This document shows positions 7,251 through 13,693 of a stretch of DNA of 36,160 nt, piece after piece. Origin of the DNA: a virus. How positions within the stretch are numbered: position 1 is the stretch's first letter; each line of letters begins with the position of its first letter. A program made the translations under genes and the position numbers. Location of the stretch: positions 1 through 36,160 of the IMG/VR virus record IMGVR_UViG_3300021093_000202; one strand, written 5' to 3'. Below the pieces are notes generated by a model. The model ran no database searches. It was not told where the DNA came from and saw nothing but the letters and a program-made list of their open reading frames with translations.

Positions 7251-8074
7251 GTGAATACCCGTTGAGAGTCTTGTCCCTCGGGGCGGGCGTACAGTCAACT
7301 GCGTTGTTGTTGATGATGGTCAAAGGCGAACTCCCGAAGGCTGACCATGTTGTTTTCGCAGACACAGGATGGGAACCCAAGAGGGTGTATGCCCATCTCC
7401 AATGGCTCAGAGGAATAATGGAAGAAAACGGGATGCCGTTCCACATCGTTTCTAAAGGCAACATCCGTGAAGACTTCCTTGCCGAAGGTAAACGGTATGC
7501 GTCTATGCCGTTACACCTAACCAACGAAGAGGGCAATAAAGGCATGGTACGACGCCAATGTACGAGCGAATACAAACTGGGTCCGTTGATGAAGAAGCAA
7601 CGAGAGTTGGCGGGACTCAAGTCGGGGCAACGGTGTAAAGAGCATCGGATTACGACGGTTATCGGTATCTCGTACGACGAATCTCAGCGTATGCGAGACC
7701 CCGAGTTCTCGTGGATTCGGAACGACTACCCGTTGGTGGATAATAAACTCACCCGTCAAGACTGTATTGATTGGTGCGAAAAAAACGGATACCCTCGCCC
7801 GCCAAGGTCTGCTTGTATCGGATGCCCGTTCAAGAATCAAGACGAGTGGCGTCACCTCAAACAGAATCCCGAGGAGTGGGATGATGCGGTTGCGTTTGAC
7901 CGTGACTTGCGAAGCATCCCCCATGTCGCTCAACGGTTGAGAGGAACTGCCTACCTCCACTCTTCACGAGTCCCGTTGCCCGAAGCCGACCTGCGGACAG
8001 ATTACGAGAAAGGCATCCTTGACTTGTTCGGCGATAACTTCGGGCAAGAGTGCGAAGGTATGTGTGGCGTCTGA
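7247..8074 (+). CDS. PAPS reductase-like (PP-loop) protein
   Basis: The 275-residue protein belongs to the PAPS reductase/N-type ATP pyrophosphatase group. A modified PP-loop, LGAGVQSTAL (residues 11-20), is followed by VFADTGWEP and VRRQCTSEYK (C105). Next come a VIGISYDESQRM segment and SACIGCPFKNQDEW with the CxxC pair C190/C193, plus C-terminal C269/C273. The cysteines may hold an iron-sulfur cluster or carry sulfur. Such proteins activate ATP and take part in sulfur transfer; IbrA and DndC are relatives by fold. The next gene is ParB-like, as in IbrA-IbrB pairs. The start GTG overlaps the previous stop by four bases. Confidence 0.85.
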   Translation: MSEYPLRVLSLGAGVQSTALLLMMVKGELPKADHVVFADTGWEPKRVYAHLQWLRGIMEENGMPFHIVSKGNIREDFLAEGKRYASMPLHLTNEEGNKGMVRRQCTSEYKLGPLMKKQRELAGLKSGQRCKEHRITTVIGISYDESQRMRDPEFSWIRNDYPLVDNKLTRQDCIDWCEKNGYPRPPRSACIGCPFKNQDEWRHLKQNPEEWDDAVAFDRDLRSIPHVAQRLRGTAYLHSSRVPLPEADLRTDYEKGILDLFGDNFGQECEGMCGV

Positions 8075-8843
8075 GTCAAACATCCACGAAAGCATCCGTC
8101 ATCTAGCGGTAGACATTACGAAACTTGTGCCACTTGACGGGAATCCCCGTAAGGGAAATGTTGATGCGATTATGGCATCGTACAAAGAGTTCGGTCAGGT
8201 GAAACCCGTAGTGGTGAAGAAGAACGATGACGGGACTTTGACAGTCATCGCAGGTAATCATCAGGTTGAGGCGTGTCGTCGCCTCGGTTGGAAAGATGTT
8301 GCCGTCGTTGAGTTTGACGGTGATGATGCCCGTGCTATCGCTTTCGCCCTTGCCGATAATCGGACTACTGAGTTGGGGTTGGTGGATAACGACTTGTTGT
8401 TTGAGATGATGGAACAACTCGGTGAGGATTACGACGAGTTGTTCGGGTCGTTGGGGTGGGATGAGTTTGAGTTCGCTTCGTTGGAGTCTGATTACGGCAC
8501 TAGCGAGGATGACAACACTTTCATCCCTCCCGTGATGATAGAACCCACTACTCCCGTAGCACCCGTAGCACCCGTGATGCGTGTGGTGGAAACCGCTTCA
8601 GGTGACGGCGTTATTGCGCCTGCGGATACAGACATTGACAAGGCACTCACACAAGGCTCATCGGCAGTCGTTGGCAGTAGTGGTAGCCGTGCGGTGGTTC
8701 AGTACACACTTGTGTTTGATGACAGCGAGCAACAGCGTCGGTGGTATGACTTTGTGCGATGGCTGAAAGCGTCGCCTGCGTATGACGGTGATACTACGGC
8801 TCAGCGGATTCTGTCGTTTATTGACGCTCATAGCGAAATCTAA
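8064..8843 (+). CDS. ParB/Srx-like N-terminal domain protein
   Basis: The N-terminal domain has ParB/sulfiredoxin-fold motifs: LVPLDGNPRKGN (about residues 21-32), EFGQVKPVVVKK, and the nucleotide-binding box IAGNHQVEACRRLGW (about 63-77), then ALADNRTTELG. The C-terminal half has a Pro-Val linker and an unrelated alpha/beta end (VQYTLVFDDSEQQRRWYDFVRWL). Proteins of this type act as nucleases, CTP/ATP switches or regulators. Coupling with a PAPS reductase-like protein recalls the IbrA-IbrB pair. The longest frame begins at a TTG (8019); I prefer the GTG at 8064, which has GAAGG five bases upstream. Confidence 0.82.
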   Translation: MASESNIHESIRHLAVDITKLVPLDGNPRKGNVDAIMASYKEFGQVKPVVVKKNDDGTLTVIAGNHQVEACRRLGWKDVAVVEFDGDDARAIAFALADNRTTELGLVDNDLLFEMMEQLGEDYDELFGSLGWDEFEFASLESDYGTSEDDNTFIPPVMIEPTTPVAPVAPVMRVVETASGDGVIAPADTDIDKALTQGSSAVVGSSGSRAVVQYTLVFDDSEQQRRWYDFVRWLKASPAYDGDTTAQRILSFIDAHSEI

Positions 8844-8855
8844 CTGTGTAACACC

Positions 8856-8899
8856 CCACCCGTAAGGTGGTTGGTAACTACTAGCCCTACGAAAGTAGG
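8856..8899 (+). promoter_or_regulatory. Two small hairpins in the leader of the 8918 gene
   Basis: CCACC/GGTGG (8856-8870) closes a five-base loop. CCTAC/GTAGG (8886-8899) closes a GAAA tetraloop of the stable GNRA class. Both lie between the ParB-like gene and the small gene at 8918, and the Shine-Dalgarno-like AAGG follows. They may end the upstream transcript or act as a translational leader element. Confidence 0.4.
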
Positions 8900-8917
8900 A
8901 GAAAGCAAGGCAACGAA

Positions 8918-9166
8918 ATGGATGCAAGTTGGTTCATAGTGGAACTCCGAGCCACTATCACAAACGGCGCAAAGCAAACCGAGGACTACCACATTGAGTT
9001 TCTCAACTCAGAAGAGGAAGCACAGGGTTACGCAAAGCGGATGCTCGGACACGCCTCACGAAAAGGTGCGATGTCATCGGTCATCACACGAACAACCGTC
9101 TACTCCGCATCGTTGGATGAGGGAGACTTCGTGAAAGATGAGATGCTCAACGACTATCGCTTGTGA
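8918..9166 (+). CDS. Hypothetical protein
   Basis: The 82-residue product has a beta-strand start (DASWFIVELRATITNGAKQTEDYHIEFLNSEEEAQGYAKRMLG), then a second strand region (SSVITRTTVYSAS), and an acidic end. It resembles small phage proteins of beta-beta-alpha type but has no family I can name. AAGG lies seven bases before the ATG. It is the last gene of the rightward run and is followed by the hairpin at 9181-9203. Confidence 0.6.
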   Translation: MDASWFIVELRATITNGAKQTEDYHIEFLNSEEEAQGYAKRMLGHASRKGAMSSVITRTTVYSASLDEGDFVKDEMLNDYRL

Positions 9167-9180
9167 TGGTTGATAGGTGA

Positions 9181-9203
9181 CTACGGGAACTAGCAACCCG
9201 TAG
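9181..9203. terminator. Inverted repeat between convergent genes
   Basis: CTACGGG (9181-9187) and CCCGTAG (9197-9203) form a perfect 7-bp stem with a nine-base loop. It sits between the stops of the rightward gene (9166) and the leftward gene (9217), so it can serve both. There is no T-run, and the stem arm CCCGTAG recurs several times elsewhere in the window. Confidence 0.45.
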
Positions 9204-9216
9204 CCACCCGTAGACC

Positions 9217-9912
9217 TCAGTTCAGATTCGGGTTATCGTCATCGTTCTTACTGCGAATCTCAGATAGGTATGCGATAGCGTCACGCAAACCTTTCTCCTC
9301 AATGAGTTCTTTTACCGCCTCAACATAGACTCGCCCCTCTGCGCTATCCAACTCCTCACGACAGTAGTTAGCAAACGACTTGAGTATCTCTATGCCTCGC
9401 CCACCTACCCGTGCGAGTGTCTCAAACCCTTCGGGTGTTGTCGGTGCGAACACTTCCTGAAACTCGGGTCGCCCCTTGTCGTCATAGCCAAACGGTGTGA
9501 ATTGTGTGAGTGAGTCACCTTCCCAAGTTATTGTTGAGATAGCGAAACCCTCAATGACCTCGCTCAACGGATTCTCTTTGTAATCTTTCTCAAGGTCACC
9601 GTGCTCATACTTGCCGATGTCAAAGCGTTCTAGGTTCGTTCGCATAAACGCTTCAGTTATGAAGGTGAGGTTATGCCAATAGATGAAACCTGCCTGCGCT
9701 ATGTTGCTCAGTATCTGAGGTAGATGGTCAATGGGGTTGCCTTTGAGTGTGTTCTCTACACCTACGAAATCGTGTTTGTAACCTAGCAACACCATTGAGT
9801 TGGTGTCTGCTACACCTTTCGCTTTGCGACATACTTCAGTCTTACGAAGTATCGCTATGTCACGAGCACGATTAGTTATGTTCTGACAGTTGTTGTAATA
9901 GTTGTTGCTCAC
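9217..9912 (-). CDS. Hypothetical protein
   Basis: The 231-residue product begins at a GTG with an Asn/Tyr-rich N-terminus and contains PIDHLPQILSNIAQAGFIYWHNLTFITEAF and VIEGFAISTITWEGDSLTQFTPFGYDDKGRPEFQEVF. A C-terminal helical part ends EIRSKNDDDNPNLN. No signal peptide, membrane segment or catalytic motif stands out. It looks like a complete, folded alpha/beta protein of unknown function. Only a weak CAGGT lies before the start, and its promoter would fall in the repeat-rich region to its right. Confidence 0.65.
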   Translation of the reverse strand: MSNNYYNNCQNITNRARDIAILRKTEVCRKAKGVADTNSMVLLGYKHDFVGVENTLKGNPIDHLPQILSNIAQAGFIYWHNLTFITEAFMRTNLERFDIGKYEHGDLEKDYKENPLSEVIEGFAISTITWEGDSLTQFTPFGYDDKGRPEFQEVFAPTTPEGFETLARVGGRGIEILKSFANYCREELDSAEGRVYVEAVKELIEEKGLRDAIAYLSEIRSKNDDDNPNLN

Positions 9913-9994
9913 TTGTGTACCTGCTAGTTGTTAGTTGTTGTTACTCTCACTAATAGTGTAATGAAAGAATAAGATGATGTCAATAGTGTGAGAT

Positions 9995-10097
9995 GAGATG
10001 GTATCTATGGGGTAATGGTAGTAATGAGTGAGAGTAATGAGTGAGAGTAATGAGAGTAGTGATAGTAGTGAGAGATGATAGTGAGATGGTATCTATG
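9995..10097. repeat. Tandem 13-bp/9-bp repeats framed by a 15-bp direct repeat
   Basis: The 15 bases GAGATGGTATCTATG occur at 9995-10009 and again at 10083-10097. Between them GTAATGAGTGAGA occurs twice in tandem (10021-10046), followed by shorter nine-base relatives (GTAATGAGA, GTAGTGATA, GTAGTGAGA). No gene is visible from 9913 to 10234. The stretch is purine-rich on the plus strand and could be an origin element, a binding array or a slippage product. Confidence 0.75.
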
Positions 10098-10153
10098 AGG
10101 TGATAGTAATAGTTACCCGTAGTCACCCGTAGCCTCTGCGACTCGCTCAACGG

Positions 10154-10230
10154 CGATGACTATGCGATGACCGCACGATGACTGTGCGATGACTATGCGA
10201 TGATACGATGACTATGCGATGAGACGATGA
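10154..10230. repeat. Eight CGATGA iterons in 11-bp steps
   Basis: CGATGA begins at 10154, 10165, 10176, 10187, 10198, 10206, 10217 and 10225. The spacings are 11, 11, 11, 11, 8, 11 and 8 bases. The commonest full unit is CGATGACTATG. An 11-base period puts the sites on about the same face of the helix, as in iterons bound cooperatively by an initiator or partition protein. The array abuts the small leftward gene at 10235. Confidence 0.85.
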
Positions 10231-10234
10231 CGAT

Positions 10235-10396
10235 TCACTTGCGTCTATCCAAACGATACGCTTCACGCAACGCTTCACTCTTACTATTCCACTTAGACAC
10301 ACGACAATAACGATTACGAGTGTCTACAACAAACCACTTACCTCGCTCTTCATGACAAGGTGCGATGTCGTAACGATAATCATAATAAACGGTCAT
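10235..10396 (-). CDS. Small hypothetical protein
   Basis: From the ATG at 10396 the product is 53 residues, beginning MTVYYDYRYDIAPCHEERG and ending SEALREAYRLDRRK. An upstream ATG at 10417 would add MLYAVCC. The aromatic strands followed by a basic helix look like a real small protein, and the pattern GKWFVVDTRNR...W.SKSEALREA is typical of short phage proteins. No ribosome-binding site is clear. It lies between two repeat arrays. Confidence 0.4.
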   Translation of the reverse strand: MTVYYDYRYDIAPCHEERGKWFVVDTRNRYCRVSKWNSKSEALREAYRLDRRK

Positions 10397-10440
10397 ACAA
10401 CAAACAGCATACAACAAACTTCATAAGATGTCAAGTCAAA

Positions 10441-10530
10441 CGAAACAAACGAAACGAACGAAACGAACGAAACAAAACGAACACATGTTCGCTACGAACA
10501 CATGTTCGCTACAAGGCGAACACATGTTCG
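10441..10530. repeat. Four 9-bp CGAAACGAA repeats and three CGAACACATGTTCG inverted repeats
   Basis: The 9-bp unit CGAAACGAA, with small variations, repeats four times at 10441-10477. CGAACACATGTTCG then occurs at 10478-10491, 10495-10508 and 10517-10530. Each has 6-bp inverted arms (CGAACA/TGTTCG) around CA, and the sites start 17 and 22 bases apart. Dimeric proteins bind such sites. Apart from the tRNA-like hairpin and a short repeat I see no gene between 10418 and 10720. Confidence 0.85.
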
Positions 10531-10625
10531 CCCCCCTCTCAAACTAATAGACGGGACTGCGACCTGCGGGCTCGGGCAGGGCGTCGTGGGCAGGTGTGCG
10601 CCAAATTTTTGGTGGTGTGTGTGGT

Positions 10626-10650
10626 GTTTATTTTGTGGAGTTGGGGAGTG
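10626..10650 (+). repeat. GTTTATTTTGT element, copy 1
   Basis: GTTTATTTTGT, six variable bases, then GGGGAGTG. The related copies are at 11266-11290, 13702-13726 and 14980-15004. This copy is followed by TGGGGGTGATG (near 10651-10661), which also occurs at the start of the methyltransferase-like gene at 11309, so it may be a remnant of that gene's 5' end. No open reading frame follows. Confidence 0.55.
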
Positions 10651-10672
10651 TGGGGGTGATGTATTTGTTTTG

Positions 10673-10696
10673 TGGGTGTCGGGGACTTGAACCCCG
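10673..10696 (-). other. tRNA 3'-end-like hairpin (T-arm), possible attP core or tRNA remnant
   Basis: On the minus strand a 5-bp stem (CGGGG/CCCCG) closes the seven-base loop TTCAAGT. This matches the tRNA T-arm consensus GTTCRANNC, and ACACCCA follows where an acceptor 3' strand would be. I cannot find the matching TGGGTGT acceptor strand, D-arm or anticodon arm upstream, so it is not an intact tRNA. It could be a phage attachment core copied from a host tRNA end, a decayed tRNA or only a terminator for the leftward gene at 10721. No integrase is visible in the window. Confidence 0.4.
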
Positions 10697-10720
10697 ATGT
10701 CTGCCAGCCACCCTGCCGAA

Positions 10721-11008
10721 TTAGTCGGCGTCTCTTGTGCGGGAATAGGGGAATCCTTCCATAGAGTCGTGGTCTGCCCATTCGTAGTAGCCACACGCTT
10801 CTCTAAAGAGTTCACTTCGGGTTTCCCGCGGGTGTTTACCCTCATCTTCTCTGTAATAGTTGTCGTCAATCGCGTTACTTATTGATTGAACTATCGCACA
10901 GACCGTCCATCGGTCTAACGCCTGCCGATACAACTCCTCCCAAATAGCGTCCGCTATGTGTTGTATTGGCAGACTGCCCTTGACCTCTGCTCGTGTTGGT
11001 TTATTCAT
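10721..11008 (-). CDS. Hypothetical protein
   Basis: The 95-residue product is helical, with ADAIWEELYRQALDRWTVCAIVQSISNAIDDNYY in the first half and ETRSELFREACGYYEWADHDSMEGFPYSRTRDAD in the second. No family is recognised. It has its own promoter (11062-11090) with TTGACA and TAGCCT 17 bases apart and a leader of about 50 bases containing a small hairpin (11028-11041, GCCGA/TCGGC). It stands alone between the repeat region and the methyltransferase-like gene. Confidence 0.6.
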   Translation of the reverse strand: MNKPTRAEVKGSLPIQHIADAIWEELYRQALDRWTVCAIVQSISNAIDDNYYREDEGKHPRETRSELFREACGYYEWADHDSMEGFPYSRTRDAD

Positions 11009-11061
11009 TATTGCTGTTCTTCTTTCTGCCGATGTTTCGGCGTTGTCATTGTTATGGTATA

Positions 11062-11113
11062 AGGCTACAGTCCGCCGCGGCGTTTGTCAACCTTTTTAAA
11101 AAAAATTTTTTGG
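11062..11113 (-). promoter_or_regulatory. Leftward promoter with upstream A/T tract
   Basis: On the minus strand TTGACA (11085-11090) and TAGCCT (11062-11067) are 17 bases apart. Immediately upstream of the -35 box lies an unbroken A/T tract of about 20 bases (near 11093-11112) that resembles an UP element bound by the RNA polymerase alpha subunit. The spacer holds the palindrome CGCCGCGGCG. The promoter should drive the gene at 10721-11008. Confidence 0.65.
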
Positions 11114-11142
11114 GTTTGTCGGTGTCTTTTTGGGAGGTTTTA

Positions 11143-11243
11143 TATATGCGTTCTGTATTGCGTATATGCGCTCTGTATTACACCAGAGGGGTCTGGTAAA
11201 ATGTATATTCGCTCTGCATTATGCCAGAGGGGTCTGGTAAAAT
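11143..11243 (+). repeat. 41-bp tandem repeat with hairpin and -10-like box
   Basis: Two 41-bp units lie at 11163-11203 and 11204-11243, preceded by a truncated unit (11143-11162). Each full unit carries CCAGA-GGGG-TCTGG, a 5-bp inverted repeat, directly followed by TAAAAT. That hexamer fits a -10 box, and the inverted repeat would lie in the promoter spacer, a classic operator place. The units precede the methyltransferase-like gene by about 65 bases, so repressible tandem promoters are one reading. Confidence 0.8.
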
Positions 11244-11265
11244 TTTGTGTTGGTGTCGGCGCGCC

Positions 11266-11302
11266 GTTTATTTTGTGAAGTTTGGGACTGTTGGGCTAGT
11301 GT
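11266..11302 (+). promoter_or_regulatory. GTTTATTTTGT element, copy 2, with -10 box of the 11309 gene
   Basis: GTTTATTTTGT (11266-11276), six bases, then TGGGACTG (11283-11290). TAGTGT follows at 11297-11302, six bases before the GTG at 11309. TTGTGA at 11273-11278 lies 18 bases from the -10-like box. The element is shared with three other places in the accessory region. Confidence 0.5.
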
Positions 11303-11308
11303 TTGGGG

Positions 11309-11986
11309 GTGATGGTTCAGTGTGTGGTGTCTGTTGTGCCTCATGGTTTTGGGGGGTCGGTTGATGGGTGTGTGGATGGTGTGGTTGATGTGTTTTCTGG
11401 TGTGTGGGAGCGGTTGTCTGTGGATGGTGTGGTGTGGTTGGCGGTTGATGATGTTGTCGGGGTTGATGGAGTTTCAGGGTTGCCGTGGCGGGTTGGTTTC
11501 GGTTTGCAGAAGTGGGGTTGGTGGTTGCGTCAGGATGTGGTGTTGGTGTCGGAGGGGGTTGTTGATGGTGAGGTAGTTCGGTTGCATCGGTATTTGTTTT
11601 TGTTGTCTAAGGGGCGCGGCTATTTTTTTAATAGTTTGGCGATTTCTGAGCGTGCGAAAACGAAACCTGGGGCTACTTGGTTGGAGCGCAAAGCGGCGGG
11701 GGCTACGGCGGGGAATGTGATTGTTGATGATGGTAGGCGTAATGGGACGCAGAGGGTGGTGCATGGGAAAGGTGTTTCTTCTAATTTGACGCGTCAGGAT
11801 GGTTTGCGTAATCGGCGGTCGGTATGGTTTTTGGGTGGTGGTGGAGTGGGGTTGTCTGCTGATGCTGTGGATTTGTGTGTGAAGTCGGGTTCTCGGGTTG
11901 GGGATGTTGTGTGGGATGTATTCGGGGTTGGTGACGTGGAGGGGGTTGTTGTTGGGTTGGGGCGGCGTTTCGTTTCAGGTTTTTAA
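11309..11986 (+). CDS. Degenerate DNA methyltransferase-like protein
   Basis: The protein aligns along its length with the intact methyltransferase at 21418: VQCVVSVVPHGFGG against IHCVVTSPPYWGL, LPWRVGFGLQKWGWWLRQDVV against IPWRVALALQQDGWFLRQDII, and YLFLLSKGRGYFF against YIFLLTKKANYFF. The catalytic TSPPYW is replaced by SVVPHG, and the SAM-binding DxFxGSGTT by DVFGVGDVE. The insert carrying the zinc-like cysteines is missing. The frame is open over 225 residues, so it may be a non-catalytic DNA-binding protein or recent decay. The coding strand is very G/T-rich. I choose the GTG at 11309, six bases after TAGTGT; a TTG at 11303 and an ATG at 11312 are alternatives. Confidence 0.7.
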   Translation: MMVQCVVSVVPHGFGGSVDGCVDGVVDVFSGVWERLSVDGVVWLAVDDVVGVDGVSGLPWRVGFGLQKWGWWLRQDVVLVSEGVVDGEVVRLHRYLFLLSKGRGYFFNSLAISERAKTKPGATWLERKAAGATAGNVIVDDGRRNGTQRVVHGKGVSSNLTRQDGLRNRRSVWFLGGGGVGLSADAVDLCVKSGSRVGDVVWDVFGVGDVEGVVVGLGRRFVSGF

Positions 11987-12012
11987 GATTGTTGAGCGAG
12001 GTGTTTTGCGTT

Positions 12013-12534
12013 CTAGATTTTGGTGAGTTGGTGTTCTTTTAGTACGAGGCGCGGTCCGTGTCCGAAGTCGGCGTGTTCGGCGTTTGCGAAGAAGTTTTCG
12101 CGTGTGGTTCCGCCAAGTATTTGGAATTGTGTGTTCGTGCCGATGTTTTCTAGTTGTGTGGATGGTTGATTGCACCATACGACTAGGCATTGTTCTGTTT
12201 CGGGTTTCCATAGCCCGTAGTTGCAGTGCTTTGGGTCGTTGATGATGAGTATTTTGCGGGTTGAGGTTTTGATTTCTGTGCTTTTGCCGTTGATGGTGGT
12301 GTCGTGTCCGTGGTCTGCCCCGATGTAGATGTCCCAATCAACGGTGGTTCCGTAGTGGCGGGCGGTGATTACTTCTCCTGCTTTGCCCATCATGATGATG
12401 CCCTTGGGGGTCATGGTGGCGGTGTATTTGCGGTCGGTGACTTTGTGTTGGCGTTTGTTTTCGTAGCAGTCGTTGACCCATTTGCGTAGGTATATGACTT
12501 CTTTGGCGGTGAGACGCATTATCGGGTAGGTCAT
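12013..12534 (-). CDS. PD-(D/E)XK nuclease-like protein
   Basis: The 173-residue protein carries a plausible PD-(D/E)XK core. GKAGEVITARHYG has Glu54, IGADHGHDTTINGKS has Asp78, and TEIKTSTRK has Glu87-x-Lys89. Restriction enzymes and phage resolvases share this arrangement of Glu, Asp and ExK around two metal ions. The ATG overlaps the stop of the second nuclease-like gene as ATGA. It is therefore translated with that gene and with the methyltransferase at 12956, as expected of a restriction-modification-type operon. No target specificity can be read. A recombination or host-DNA-degrading nuclease is an alternative. Confidence 0.6.
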   Translation of the reverse strand: MTYPIMRLTAKEVIYLRKWVNDCYENKRQHKVTDRKYTATMTPKGIIMMGKAGEVITARHYGTTVDWDIYIGADHGHDTTINGKSTEIKTSTRKILIINDPKHCNYGLWKPETEQCLVVWCNQPSTQLENIGTNTQFQILGGTTRENFFANAEHADFGHGPRLVLKEHQLTKI

Positions 12535-12959
12535 TGTGGTTGGTCGTATTTCGGGTTGAGCATCATGTCCATTACTTCGTGTTGTTCAAGGATAAAGCCC
12601 TTGGCGGGGTTGTCGCTTTTGGGTGCAAAGTTTTGTTTGTTCTTTTCATTGAATCGTTCGGGGTGCGCCCGCATATAGCGTTTCATACGGGCGGTTTTTA
12701 TCATGAGGAATGTACCGTCTAGGTGGTATTGGTAAACCCACCATTTCGCGGTGGTGATGTTGATGCCCGATTTTTTCCAACCTTCGTTGCGTGGATTTTG
12801 GTCGGTTTCTATGGCGATTCTGCCGTTGCGGTAGCGGTCTGTTTTGATTTCTATTGAGCCGCTGTTGGCGTCATTGAGGAAATCGCGAATGATTTGTTCC
12901 CCGTTTTCTCCGTGTTGGAGGTCTTTCAAGAAGTTTGGTGGTATGTCGTATTCTCTCAT
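12531..12959 (-). CDS. Second PD-(D/E)XK nuclease-like protein
   Basis: The 142-residue protein has QHGENGEQIIRDFLND (Glu18, Glu21) followed by SIEIKTDRYRNG (Glu37-x-Lys39) and RIAIETDQ (Glu51), then a sheet-helix part with SGINITTAKWWVYQYH. This is the order seen in small PD-(D/E)XK nucleases. Its ATG overlaps the methyltransferase stop as ATGA, and its own stop overlaps the start of the next nuclease-like gene. The two nucleases are not obvious copies of each other, so they may form a hetero-complex or cut different substrates; that is inference. Confidence 0.58.
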   Translation of the reverse strand: MREYDIPPNFLKDLQHGENGEQIIRDFLNDANSGSIEIKTDRYRNGRIAIETDQNPRNEGWKKSGINITTAKWWVYQYHLDGTFLMIKTARMKRYMRAHPERFNEKNKQNFAPKSDNPAKGFILEQHEVMDMMLNPKYDQPQ

Positions 12960-13693
12960 TGTCGTTCCATGTTTAGTTGAGCATCTTCAACATATCGGGG
13001 GTCTATGTCGTAGCCGATGTATTTTCGTCCCAATCGTTTTGCTGTGGTGGTTGTTGTTCCGCTTCCGTTGAACGGGTCAAGCACGACATCACCAATTATG
13101 GTCGTGAGAAGAATGCAGTTCTCTACAAGTTGTTGGGGAAAGGGTGCAGGGTGAGTCGTTTGTTTTGGCGGTGCGATATTCCATATTTCGGTTATGTAAT
13201 CAGGGTTCACATTTTCCCTGTGGGTGCGGGGTTTGTTTTTCGTCAACCAATACACATGTTCGGTGTTCGGCAGTAGATGGTCTTTACGAATATTTGGACT
13301 GTTGTGTCTATTCCAAATTATGAGTTGATAGATTATTGCGTTCGTTTTATGTATGAACTCGGTTGGCAGTCGTGCTTGGTTGTTGTATCGTCGCGGTTTG
13401 TGGTTGAAAAAAATTGAGCCGTCACTTTTTATGACGCGAAGAAGTTGATTGATTACCGCAATTATCCATTCTTGATATTCTTCCTCTCGCATATTGTCGT
13501 GGTACGAGTTGTAGTCAATGTTGTGTTTCTGCCAAATCTGATTGCTGTTTTGTGTTCTGCCTTCCTGTATGCCTTTTTTGTTGTAGGGGGGTGATGTGAC
13601 GACCGTGTTGATGGATTCGTCGGGAAGTTTTCGCAGTTCACTGAGCGCTTCCGCGCACCTAATTATGTTGGTCTCAATATTTGCAGACGACAT
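12956..13693 (-). CDS. DNA adenine-N6/cytosine-N4 methyltransferase
   Basis: The 245-residue protein is a complete small amino-methyltransferase. TSPPYN (residues 33-38) is the catalytic motif IV, and DPFNGSGTT (206-214) is the SAM-binding motif I near the C-terminus, the order of beta-class enzymes. YIGYDIDPRYVEDAQ follows. The middle has a variable part with WNRHNSPNIRKDHLLPNTEHVYWLTK. It should methylate an exocyclic amino group in a short target. It leads an overlapping operon with two PD-(D/E)XK proteins. AGGA lies six bases before the ATG. It shares little with the methyltransferase at 21418 beyond the motifs. Confidence 0.92.
   Translation of the reverse strand: MSSANIETNIIRCAEALSELRKLPDESINTVVTSPPYNKKGIQEGRTQNSNQIWQKHNIDYNSYHDNMREEEYQEWIIAVINQLLRVIKSDGSIFFNHKPRRYNNQARLPTEFIHKTNAIIYQLIIWNRHNSPNIRKDHLLPNTEHVYWLTKNKPRTHRENVNPDYITEIWNIAPPKQTTHPAPFPQQLVENCILLTTIIGDVVLDPFNGSGTTTTTAKRLGRKYIGYDIDPRYVEDAQLNMERQ

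Noticed and set aside
9995-10530. CRISPR array
   Set aside because: The repeats are 6-15 bases with no 25-40-base unit and no unique spacers, and no cas gene is present.
10673-10745. Intact tRNA gene
   Set aside because: Only the T-arm and a possible acceptor strand are seen; there is no matching 5' acceptor strand, D-arm or anticodon loop with U33.
10492-10869. Leftward 125-codon frame through the repeat region
   Set aside because: It crosses the tRNA-like hairpin and repeats in another frame of the gene at 10721 and is Thr/Pro/His-rich.
11474-11764. Leftward frame within the methyltransferase-like gene
   Set aside because: It is a shadow of a G/T-rich gene, giving Pro/Thr/Gln/His-rich low-complexity protein.
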